Source: Balanoglossus misakiensis
Lineage: Eukaryota; Hemichordata
Assembly (NCBI GenBank): GCA_040954595.2
Contig: CM082581.2
Span: forward strand, 7,440,001-7,504,000
DNA: 64,000 nucleotides
Direction: 5' to 3'
Shown here: positions 15,305 to 26,605 of the stretch, piece by piece
Layout of the letters: every line of letters begins with the position of its first letter
Position numbering within the stretch: position 1 is the first letter of the stretch
Notes under the pieces: generated by a model
Databases searched by the model: none
What the model was told of the DNA's origin: nothing
What the model saw: the letters and a program-made list of their open reading frames with translations, nothing else
Program-made: the position numbers and the translations under genes

Positions 15305-15690
15305 GATACGATCCAATATGGCCGTCAGGCCGCCATTTTGTCACGAATATTTTCGCCTGCAGCCATTACTTGAACTTGCCTGAATCAATTACACATATAT
15401 CCACATGATGTAAATGTCCACATCAATTAACGTTGCAATGCAATCCAGCATGGCCGCTATAGGAAGCCAGTGGGGTGTTTCATATACACCCGAAGACATT
15501 TCTCCGACATGCCTGAAACCTGGCACAGTTACAATGACAGTAGTCTATGCAATGATATGATATGATACGATCCAATGTGGCTGCGAGGAGGCCATATTGT
15601 CACGACATGCCTGAGCTCATTTCTTTCGAATTTGGTACAATCAGGGCAATGCACTATGATGTATACCGATTAACATTCAATTGACGCACA
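15305..15690. repeat. Three diverged tandem units of about 130 bp
   Basis: ATCCAATATGGCCG at 15311, ATCCAGCATGGCCG at 15443 and ATCCAATGTGGCTG at 15570 start similar segments spaced 132 and 127 bases. Copies one and three also share GGCC(G)CCATTTTGTCACGA-type sequence, and copies two and three share ATGCCTGA. A related segment in reverse orientation appears near 34.9-35.04 kb, so this is probably part of a low-copy dispersed family. Confidence 0.7.
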
Positions 15691-18069
15691 AAAGTACACA
15701 GCCCTGGTAATGCCTTCTGCTGTCGGATGATGATTGTTAGACGACGCATACAGAATTGTTAATACCGATATGATCTCAAGGGTGTGTGTGTGCCTTGAAT
15801 TTTACTTACAACTCAATGATCACAAGTGCAAGTTTAATCGGATGGTCACACATTCTTGATGTTTCTTTTTTCAGGGGACGCATCAATTATCATTTGATAT
15901 AATTTGGTAACAATTATTTCACGAGGATCAATTATCCAAGCGGGAACTATGACATCGACAACGACTTGTTCATAGTAAATCAGAACAGCGGTCGGATGAA
16001 GTTCACATATGCATGCAATTAATTCAGTCTGCATTATACTTGGTGGAACTTTCCAGTACTTTGCGAGTATTATTCGAAATCCCTGGAGGTTTTTAGTGAA
16101 CCCAATTTCCTTTGTTATTTGATCTTACAAAAAGAGTGGGTGGATTACCCCAATTTCTATTTTTTTTTGGAAAACAGCATCATCTTGGACCACTGAATTT
16201 CGAAAACAGCGATTTCACTCACGCGAACCTTAGGATGGCTAGTGCCAAGAATGATCTTGCCGTATCTTTTTAACGGTATAGTGTTCTATTTAAAGGACGG
16301 TGCCATGGGTCATCGGCTCCCGCCGCGAACTCGTGCTGGGGACGTGATGGGTTCGGGACCGACCCTGCATAGCTGTGGTCCACAGAGCAGGCACCTTTGC
16401 TTGTGACAGCTTCTGGTTACCCGGGTGCCAGTGATAGGAGATATATAGTATACAAATGTATATATATTGCGACACGCGAGTGTTCAACTCTGTTCGGCTG
16501 ACGGGTCCCCAAGAGAGGGGTTAAGTCGTTTTTGCGCCTTTGGGGCATGGATCAGTGATGTGGGAGGCAAGCAAAGCACAACTGCCAGCGGTAACAGTAA
16601 TGAATAGGCTCCTTGATCAAGATTTCTGGTGGATGGGTTATACATGTTCTCCGAGAGCATCTCTTTGCCGTTCAGTCTCGGTACGACTGCGCACAGGTTA
16701 TCTCATTTCCCAATTACATCTCTTATCAAAGTCCGCCAGTTCTTTTCTTCATAAATCCAATTCATATACGACTCCAATCCAATAAATTATTTCCCCCCCC
16801 CCTGCCTTTGCTTGAATACTTCCCCAATCTCTAACTTCGTTATCAAATCAGTTGCAACGTCGTGTACCATCCCCTGTTGTTGAGTGGTAATCAGCATGTC
16901 ATTTTTGAATAAAGCGCACACGGGCACTTTTACGCTTTGCTGAATATCTATGCTTGGTTGCCATGGCGGCAGGACAAGACTTCAGAATGGCCGGAATTGC
17001 GTATTTCACATTTTGATCTATTGCAGTGTATTATAATCCAATTATTATTCATATGACAAGTAATAGTGGGGCAGAATGAACCTTATTAAAAAATAACAGG
17101 TTTTGCGTCAGGCGTTTTCCTGCCTGTCTGACTGTCTATGTACTGGTCAAGTTAGCAGTTGTAGGGCGAACGACCGACAACGCCGTGCACTCCCGCCCCC
17201 AAACCAGTCACTATGTCCTTCCTGTTCGAAAAATGCGTTCGTCGTCCGCTTTTGTGTCCCCCCCCCCCCCACCTTCCGCTCTCTCCATCAAATCACGCAC
17301 CGAAATCACGCCACGGCGCGCACCTGCAGGATTAGCGGAGGAGCGCTTCCTATACGAAATTAATTGGGACTGCAACGAGAGGGGGAGTTCTACAAAAAAG
17401 GCATTACAAACCAATCAATGCGATCTGAAAGGCGCTTACAATTCATATGATAACACAGATCACGGCGAAAGAGTGACAGCTGTGATTTCACTGTTACTTA
17501 ACACTGGAGTGTCGTCTTCCCCCTTTCAACGTCTTTCAAACTGATCAGGTTGATGTACGGCTAAAAAGCCGTTCCGTTAAGAGGTTTAAATATCTGAATC
17601 GCTCCAATAACAAGCCGGGCACTTTCAATTCAGGCTGTACTGTTTTGTGTACTTGGGGAGACATTCAACAACAACAAAAAGTGACGTGCTGCATCGCAGT
17701 GGTGGGAGATACTAATGACAGACGTGCGACAATTATAACCCTTTTTTTCAGAATAACAGTAATGACAGCTCTGTGTTTAGTCATCGTGGCGTGGGACAAG
17801 ATATGTGTTTGTCTAATACAAACAACAGGCCAAGTGTACCTCTGATAATCTGATGTTCAGGGGTATTCTGACTTCATTGTGGCTTTGGACATTTTATTCC
17901 ACCTTCCGCTTATCATTAATTACCTCGCTCAAATGACAACGTCTCTGTCATGCACGGAAAGTCTGTTGTTTGTGTCAGGTGGCACGTGGCCCACACGCAG
18001 AATTGGCAGCGTTTCTGAAACAGGAGGCTGCAGGCTTGGCTGGTACTCTGCCTCAGTGACAAGCACAGA
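15691..18069. other. Intergenic, no supported gene
   Basis: Unique sequence with two C tracts (16.79 and 17.26 kb) and short AT-rich palindromic words near 16.45 kb. Overlapping open frames at 17.1-17.5 kb result from a CpG-rich, stop-poor patch with no recognisable protein. Confidence 0.55.
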
Positions 18070-18408
18070 GAGGCAGGTATAAATGGCAAATCGCCATATT
18101 TAGAAGTGTGAGATCTGATTGGCTAATAAATGAGCGCGCTCATTGGTCACTATTACTTCCGGGAAGACTCAATCTGCCGTGATTGTAAACAATCATGTTT
18201 ACCCTTCCCAAACATGCATTTAAAAAAACAGCACTTTATATAGTACTGAGGCTAAAATCAATACAACTACTGACGCAATATACCTCAATTTTACAACAGA
18301 CATGCGCATTAACCCACTTCCGGATTGTCAAAAACTAGCACATTACAAGATGGCGGGTGGCCTGTATCTGCGTCTATCTACAAGACTCGTCCTGCCTGTC
18401 TCAGTCAC
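18070..18408 (+). promoter_or_regulatory. Promoter-like element cluster with candidate first exon
   Basis: In order: TATAAAT (18078), two CCAAT-box complements ATTGG (18118 and 18142) flanking a 16-bp palindrome, an ETS-type CTTCCGG (18156), forkhead-type TGTAAACA (18184) and TGTTTAC (18196), a second ETS site CACTTCCGG (18315), then AAGATGGCGG (18347), the classic YY1/initiator word. The ATG in that word opens a 20-codon frame with an Arg-containing hydrophobic start (MAGGLYLRLSTRLVLPVS), and a donor-like CAC|GTGAGA follows 18408. This looks like a plus-strand housekeeping-type promoter. I found no convincing second exon downstream, so an unannotated gene, a non-coding RNA or a dead promoter remain possible. 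Confidence 0.4.
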
Positions 18409-19114
18409 GTGAGACGCAGTAAACAGCGAACCTGCAGGGTCGATCACACTCACAGCGACTGTTCTGTATCTTATTTTAAAGTTGCATGCCAACCTTAAGT
18501 GATGTTTACGTTCATGCCAATCTCAATTCCTGTTATCGGTTTCTCTTTTAGTTCCTGTCGATCATCTTTCAACACAGTGTGTACTATAATAAAGGTGTGG
18601 CAACATGAATTGGTTTCCGGATATTCTTGATTTTTTAAAGTTTTTATTAGTTAACCAATATAGAGTTGTATCTCGCCATCAAATCTATTGCCTTTAAACC
18701 ATCAATATGACTGGGAAAAACTGATCATTGCGGCCGATATGCAGAACGAGCAAATCTGACAAAAAGTACACGAAAGTACGGTTACTGTCTGCCTTAACGC
18801 CTCGAGCAAGATACAGATCATCTTGTCTGGCTTCCACTCCAGAGAATCTAGCCGATCTTCAGGGAAACGTAATACTTACTTTAATATCATTAGTATAATA
18901 GAAATGGATATTTTTTCGCGTGTGGTTGATCCCATCTCAGTTATGCATGTATTTGCGGGATGATAAAAATTATTGTACTCACTTTATTGACAGATCCCTC
19001 GGTTGCAAACCAGCCTGTCCGCAGGAAGGAAGCTGTCACTCGCATTCATAAAAAAGACTGTCTCCAACGTGCTGTGTTCATGCACAGAAATGTGAAGAAA
19101 TGTCAAATGTCTAT

Positions 19115-19142
19115 CCGGGTAAAAAAAAATACTTTTACCCGG
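19115..19142. other. Perfect 10-bp hairpin
   Basis: CCGGGTAAAA (19115-19124) pairs perfectly with TTTTACCCGG (19133-19142) across an 8-base A-rich loop. The stem is too short for a canonical microRNA precursor. It may be a palindromic protein site or the end of an old element. Confidence 0.6.
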
Positions 19143-19439
19143 CACTACTTTTCATATATTATTGGCAGACGCGTGGTGCATATAGGGCTTTAGAATGTCT
19201 CATATTAAAAGAGTCGTAAAGGGGACGTGTCCCGCATACTAATGATGCCCCACACGTGAAGTCACCGTAAGTGTCTGCCGATCAAATTCAGACGAGGGTC
19301 CCCTGGGAAGTTCTTGTGCTGCACCCGGGGAAACGTCCTTGTCCTCGCCCCGTGTGGATGATGTAAGTGAATCGAAATCAAGTGATGCATCGCAGCTGTG
19401 CCGAGGGAAACCGCGGTTTCATATTCTTGAGATGCAAAA

Positions 19440-19640
19440 CCCCCAATTAGGGCGCCGCCGCTGCGTTACTTCAACTTGACAAGCCGCTGATCTTGCCTCC
19501 TCTCTCGCTCTCCGTCTCGACTATAAATAGCGGTGAGATTGCCAAAAGGCAATATTTTAGATAGGGGAATGTCCCCTCTTTATCCTAAATCGCCGCCGCC
19601 GAAAGGGCCTGGCAAACGTGCCACTTAACAGCCCCGCTTC
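19440..19640 (+). promoter_or_regulatory. TATA-type core promoter candidate
   Basis: The word CTATAAATAGCGG places a canonical TATAAATAG at 19522-19530 inside a CpG-rich patch of about 700 bases. A perfect 6-bp hairpin (ATTGCC-AAAA-GGCAAT, 19538-19553) lies where a start site would be expected. GGGGAATGTCCCC (19564-19576) is a palindromic kappaB-like site. No coding exon is visible nearby on the plus strand. Confidence 0.3.
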
Positions 19641-22600
19641 TTGCGTCAAACGAGTCACGGCGCAGACCACTTCAACGGAATGCATCCGCGAGAGAGAGAG
19701 ACAGATCGCAAACCTCTCCGAGTGTCGTGAAGTGCACCGGGGGAAAATGAAAAGAATTCCCCTGCGCTCTCGCTGTTGAATAGCGAACAGCTTGAGGCGA
19801 TTTGCGCCCTGCCTTCGCCCGTAATTGCGAAATTAATTCGCACGTTGGCGATAAGCGCATAAAGGATCTCGCAAATATGGTTCTTGTCACCCGTCACCAC
19901 ATAGGGGAAATACATTCTTGATGCTTACACCTCTGAGGGGCAGACAACTGCAGCGTCATTTACATGGTGATTTTCATGTAAATGGGAGTTAAGCATTTTT
20001 TAAATGAAAACCTTTTCGATATACTTTCTATTTAACGACACAAATTAAAGGCAGACGAATTTACATATTAAGATATACTGAACTGAAGAATATGACGTGT
20101 GTTGCTATAATATAAATCCAACGCGAAAATTCACGATATGAAATCGGGCCCGTGATATAATTCAATATATGACCAGGCTATTGAATACATCATACAACGC
20201 TCTTTTCCACAGGCGGGGGTCTCTGACGTCATCAAATCTTCACCTTAAAATGATATAATTTCCTTATCAAGAAATGATGAGCTATCTCCAGAGGGATTGT
20301 CGATTAAAATAAATGCTTAGTTTAATGGGATGAGTACGGTACCGGAAAATGGCAAAGGAATATAGTAGTCTCCACGGGACGACTTACTGTAATTCATTCA
20401 TGTTTTATCAAGGGTTATATTCGGATGAGAAACCAGGTGGTGACTGGGAATGAGAGAATTAGATTTGCACAAAAACTGTATAAATGACCTTGTAAATGAT
20501 AGATGTGTCGTGTCGAATCAACGAGTAAGCTAGAAATAGTAGATCTACATCCATGGTATTCTATATTTTCAGTGTGTATTTTACCGTATTGTACAAAATC
20601 ATAACACGAAGATTTGGTACTTCGGGATTACTCAGACTTTGCTAGCACATTTATTAATACCTCATATATTTGCTCCATAATCTCCGCGGATAGTTACACC
20701 GATATAAATTATGTAGTTAATAAGAATGGTGGAACCTTGTTGTTTCTGTGGTCGTTCCTGACACAATACAACACAGTACAGCACAGCGGTTATACTGAGG
20801 TACGTGTGCTGGGGACTGGTATATCCTTAGTACGAGTATAGCTGTTTCGTATACAGACCCTCGAGAAAACGATCATGGTCTCCGGTTGTTTTAAATTCCG
20901 GAATACTTCTGCGTCAACCACAACTTCGTTCGAGCCTACACGATGACTGCAGTAATTGACTGAGAGCACATCTTCTCCACGAGATCAGTTTTCCCTAATT
21001 GCCCAAAGTCTGTAGAATTTGCAAACTGAGTCGCTCGTATTAGGACCTGTCAATCACAAGCGGCAAACGTTATTCGGGGGTATAACGTCCTTAATGGGTT
21101 TTTGGACTTGTAATCTGACGGGGATGTGACACATCCGTTTTATGCGAAATGTGTTGAACAAACATTGCAGCCGCTGCGTGTTCTCGAAATTTACGCGGAA
21201 ACTGCGTAAAATTGGTGAAGTGATTTATTAATCCAATCCAATCCAAGCAAACTAACCTACGCCCGAAGACACATGATGTGCACGCGCGTGTCCTGAGCCC
21301 GACCGAAGGCCATGTTTGTTGAGGGAGACAGTCCTATAAGGGAGTCATCGATATGCGAAGCTTATTGCACCACCTGTAATGGGTTTCATACAACCACACA
21401 AACACGTCCATATGCACAAGCACGTATGATGCTATGGAGATGCTTGTACGCTTACGGACGAACAAATATCACGAAACCGGCGCGCATGACTGCAATAAAG
21501 TTTCAATGAACATCGAGACACCTTCTATGGTATGATTATTGCCATAGGAGAGTGTCCAGTTCTTTTTTTCCCGCGGGGCACTTCAAATCGATAATTTTAG
21601 AGAGTTATTACTTATATACATGTAGATGCAAGGACGGATACTCCGCTCATCGATATACGGAGTCGCTATCAAGTTATAACACGCACGAGTTGTACTTAAA
21701 TATACTAAAATATAACGTGATTAGAACGATGAGTTGGAACACGCTCAGATCGATGGTCGCCGACGGTCGTTGTCAACATTCTCGCGGAATACTGATGTAG
21801 GTTTCTTTCATTTTCCGTTCGATTTGTCTAATTTTTTTCCTATCTTTAGGCTTGCCAATTGTGCATTTCCGATAGATGAAATTATCAGCATGGACGAACA
21901 AATTGTGAGAACTCAGAACAGATGGTGAGGTGTCCCCAAAGGTACAAATTACATTTTACTTCCGTCCGTGAAACAAACACTAAACGACATCGGTGGAATT
22001 CACCAAATTGCACAATGTACCGTAAACGGTGAACGCATTAACTCATAAAATTAAAAATTGATAGCAAACAAAACAAGTGACCGTCTGTGCCGACGGTTTA
22101 TGGCGTTTATGGCACATATATCGACGGTATGAAGATATTTCCTATGGTTTATACATGCACGTATGACGCTTTGACCATATCATAGCAAATACAGAAGCGG
22201 GATTTTTCATTAAAGGAGTACCAGTCTTTCACATGTAGTTCACGCATGCCCTTATATGGTTAAAGGACGCGTCTGAATCTACTAATATTGGCCAATTTTG
22301 ACGTGGCCACCCACGTGACTATGCTATTTGCAGTGTAGAAGTAAGAAGTCGTTTTTAATGTCACAGGTCTCGCTAGTAATTGCAGTATCTGAATGGAAGT
22401 CAATGTGTCGCCCGTGATTTGACAAAGAGCACTTTGGAATGTGTCAACGGAAGTCAATGACAGCATGTCAACCATGCACCAGGTAATAATATGTCGCGTC
22501 AATTGGTGAACTGTACTACTACGCATGATCGGTGATATATCACGTGGTATCAACCGCGTAAGAACTCCGGTCACAGAAAAAACTACATACACATTGGAGT

Positions 22601-22777
22601 ACGTTAACTTACATGCGTTGTACTAAAAGGAAAAAAATATCCTGGCATACAAGGTTTAGTTTCGACCAGTAGGAGAATTGGTCGTCCTGCTGCTGCTACA
22701 GCCCGAAAATCTATGATTTTACGCGAGTTTTTAATTTATGTGTGTGAATATTTAATTTTCTATCATTTAACATGACG

Positions 22778-22816
22778 TGGTTTATTTAGGTGGACTTGGT
22801 TTATTTAGGTGAACGT
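22778..22816. repeat. 19-bp direct duplication
   Basis: Two adjacent copies of TGGTTTATTTAGGTGGAC/TGGTTTATTTAGGTGAAC with a period of 19 bases. No further copies are visible. Confidence 0.85.
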
Positions 22817-24824
22817 TTTACCCTTGTCATAGATTCTAATTAAGTCAAAACGCATCATTCAATATATACAGATTATATAGAGATGGGATTTTCAATGCAG
22901 AGACCACTGCTGCTTCGGGCTCGTATCACACTGTGAAGTCGCTAGTTACTTCTCGGTGTTCAGCTGGGCTAAGGCTTACTTGCTTTGCTTTGCGGCGCTA
23001 ATTCACTCCGGTGTAAAATTACTTCACTCTTGCTATTATGCATTGCGCAACAAATAGCGACAGTACAGTGCCTGTGGTATAGCGGGGAGTTCAGTCATTT
23101 TCTCTGACAGCCAATTCTGTTTGATTTCGACTGCACCGACGGGCGAGCAATGAATTAAATCGATAGTCGGCAGTCCCTTGTAATGTTTTTTTCGAAATCA
23201 AATCAAGTCGAATCAATGTTGTCACCATAGAGAACCAAAAGCAATTTTAACGCGGAAATATTAGGACATGTCAAGCAACGTAACTCACTTAAAGTCGCAG
23301 GCAGCCAACACAAATTGGGTTTGTCTGAGCTTAAATCACCGCGTTTCGACTTAAGCGAATGCTCCCGCTCGTCAACAATTGCACTTGTCTGTTATTTGTG
23401 GGAAAACGTCACACACCGTTGTGTAATGTCTTGTTATACCTCGCGTATTTGATTATTCGCGACGCGGTATTCACGTCTGACGCGGCCAACATTCACGCGG
23501 ATTCATGCAAATGGCGTGTCGCACGAAGGAAGTTCAATTCTGGGAATAATGCTTCATTACCTCAGCAAGCGGAATGCCCCCGCGTCAGGACGATTTATAA
23601 TGAAACTATAATCGTGCATTACGTGATGTTGTTACGAACGACCCATTCCCCATCAGCTGTATGTAACATGCTTTTAGTGCCGCACAGTATACATGGCTCT
23701 TATTGAGTTTCCCTGCGACTTCGTAAATTCGACGTGGATACGAATGCCTTGCCCGTCTTATGATCAAAGGAACTTTTTTCCCTGTTTAAGTGCACGGTAC
23801 ATCAAAGGTTATCCGCGCCTTTGCAAATTCGACAGAAAAGCTCTAGGCCTACATGTATATACGGGGAGAACATTTTAATCTGTTAACGTAAATGTTTCGC
23901 GGCCGCCTAGCCGATATGAAACTGCCCTTTAGACAACGGTGTACATTTAACACCCCGAAAATACAGCATATCATTATCACCAAATTTGTCGAGTCCAGCA
24001 ATAACTTGAGATACCGATTCAGGGTTCGCTCTGCAAAATAGCGAAACACTCTTCCCATGTAACCATGGCCACCACTGAAAACACATAATAACTCTGTCAT
24101 GCTGGCCGATCAAGAGATTGCACCTGCGCACAAGGCAGTGTTAAACTAGTCGCAAATGAACCGAGAATTTCTTGCTCTTTTTTTTTGCATTTTTTCTGCC
24201 TGGTTAGTGCCAATGTACTACCAATGTATAATGGTTGTTAAACAAACTCCCTCTTCCTCTGCAGTAATTTTGTTTGATATATATGCACTCCGTTGAGTCG
24301 AGTTCTGCCTGGCCAGACACAGACAGAAAAAAATGTTTTGCGCTAGGATGTTTTATATCTTATAGGGTATATTTACATTTCTAAGCCTTCTTTTCATCAG
24401 AAAACGCATTCCTGCTACGAGAAGGAATGTGCGGAAAAGTAGATGGTGATCCGGCGCCGCGTCTCCGCGGAAACCTAAATACATTTGACCACGTCACATC
24501 TGCGCTAAACCATGTACACCGCACCGATTTTTGCGGTTTATGCCCTATAAGTGTTTCGATACTATCTCGTGGCCATGATATTACTGAGCAGATGATAGCA
24601 TCTTATGATCACGTTATGACACTAGTATGCCGTAAATTACGAGAATGTTATTCGCGATCATGGGAAACTTCCTCAGGGTCGTCACGAGGTTTATCAGGCT
24701 CTTAGCGTCTGTTTCATTGTTGCCATGTCACCCCAAAAATCTGAAAAAAGTAACAGTTTGTATGAAAAAAATCCCTTTTTTCGCTGACTTTGAATGAAAT
24801 ACCCACGCGAACCCCACAAGCTAC

Positions 24825-24905
24825 TTTAACTCATTATTAATTCAGGACCGTAATTAAGTATGTCATTGCACTATTATTAATTTATAGTAATGCGCAATCG
24901 CGGGA
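24825..24905. promoter_or_regulatory. Homeodomain-type motif cluster
   Basis: CATTATTAATTC, CGTAATTAAG and CTATTATTAATTTATAG fall within 70 bases, followed by a GCGCAATCGCGGG segment. The layout resembles the 26.5 kb cluster. It is a motif-level observation only. Confidence 0.25.
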
Positions 24906-26510
24906 GCTTCACTCGGAAATAAAACGAAAGGTCAAAAGGGCAAAAATACAAGGTATGTTTCTGGTATAATTGAATATGCAAGACTACTGCTTTCTTTTGG
25001 TTCGGATCAATATTTCGATATATACGGATGTCACGACGCATGAGAGCTTACTGTTGTAATGTAGGTCATAATACTGCATTCAAATACCAATAACGCAGGC
25101 AAATAATCCTTTAGCTAGGCATTTAATACTCCTTCACTTGGCTCCACGTATCTTGGGTCGGTCGGCCTCAACAGAATCACAGCCCAGCCTCGGGGCTATA
25201 TGTCTTATCTCGCCTTGTTCACATCTGACTGTGCCGTGTTGCTTCTCCAGGGGTAAATGAAACACACAAAACGTCGCTTTAAACATTTGCGACTAAAAGG
25301 ATTGTTGCGTACATGGGCGGCACACGGGCAGCGAATTGACTCTCTTCCGGCAGTCGTTGCTATGCCTTCATTATGTGTTTTTTTCCTGTGAATGTTTGAT
25401 ATTAGGACGCTCTGATGTCATAATACACGCTTGTGCATCACAGTCACTTTTGGATACGTTTCCTCGCTTTTTTGGTTTCACGTATTCAACGTGGGATTTT
25501 CCAAAGAGTGCCGAAACATCCATTACTTAGCTAATCAACACAGCTTACATGTATATCCAAGCAAATGCTACGATTGGGGATTGAATTTAAACCTTGGTCT
25601 GATTGCCAATAAACAATAAGAACGTGTGTTGCACGTTCACAGGCAAATGACTTTATCATTAATCGAGTGACAGAACAAAAAAACTGTCACTGATTCTCAG
25701 AACACCTGAAAGGTACATACGTCACAGCTTGGGGAGCTTATAATAAGAAAATGGCGACTTCCACCGAACCTTAGCTATTATTGATGACTTTTCGTCCGTT
25801 TCCATTTTTTGTCGAAGTTACTGGAATCAATCACGCGTGCCTTTACACATGCCATTATCAAACACCACTTTAGAATCCCCCATGATTTTCTAAAGCGAGA
25901 TATCTACTACACTAAACGAGAAAGCGATTGCCCAGCATGCAGTCTGTTTGCGCGTACACTGTCCAACTATTCAGCTGCAGCTGATGTCTATATTTGGACC
26001 GAACAAGTCACGAATATCATGGAACACAATATCGATATATGTGGAGTCACGATTCGCGGCGAAATGCAAGAGTCTCGCTGAACGAAACGGAAAAAGCAAA
26101 CAAAAGCGTGCTAATAGACTTTAAATAATCATTCCTATATACCAATGGAAATTGAGGATGATTTCGAACCTGGAGCGGGGTACATTTCATGGGCCGATCA
26201 TTATTCTTCGCTTAGGGCCAATTGAGGGAGAGTATCTCTCTTTTATCTCTTTTCCAACGATTTTGATTAGTCTGGGAAAACGTGGACAGTTAGTGGCTAT
26301 GATGGTTGTCATCTGGTGATGCAACATTGTCATAATTGTAGACGTAAGTACTATGATATGGAAAATGATGAACGGGATAATTTGCACACAAATTAAACAA
26401 GCCCTACAAACACACTGAAGGACACAAGAACCAGGAACTAGAGCCTATTGGCGTATGCAATGACAAACAACAAATGACGCACTTGTAGTGTACGCATACA
26501 TATTCACTTT

Positions 26511-26605
26511 ACCTGTCATATTATTACTCTAATTAGTAATAGCAGTAATGACAATTAATAGAGTGGTAATTTCGCCTCATTAATGGTCAATAGCATCCCC
26601 GTGTA
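26511..26605. promoter_or_regulatory. Homeodomain-type motif cluster (candidate enhancer)
   Basis: About 95 bases contain CTAATTAG, TAATAGCAGTAATGACAATTA, GGTAATTT and CATTAATGGTCAATA. Dense ATTA/TAAT cores with a CTGTCA (TALE-type) word at its left end are typical of developmental conserved non-coding elements. Conservation cannot be judged from one sequence. Confidence 0.3.
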
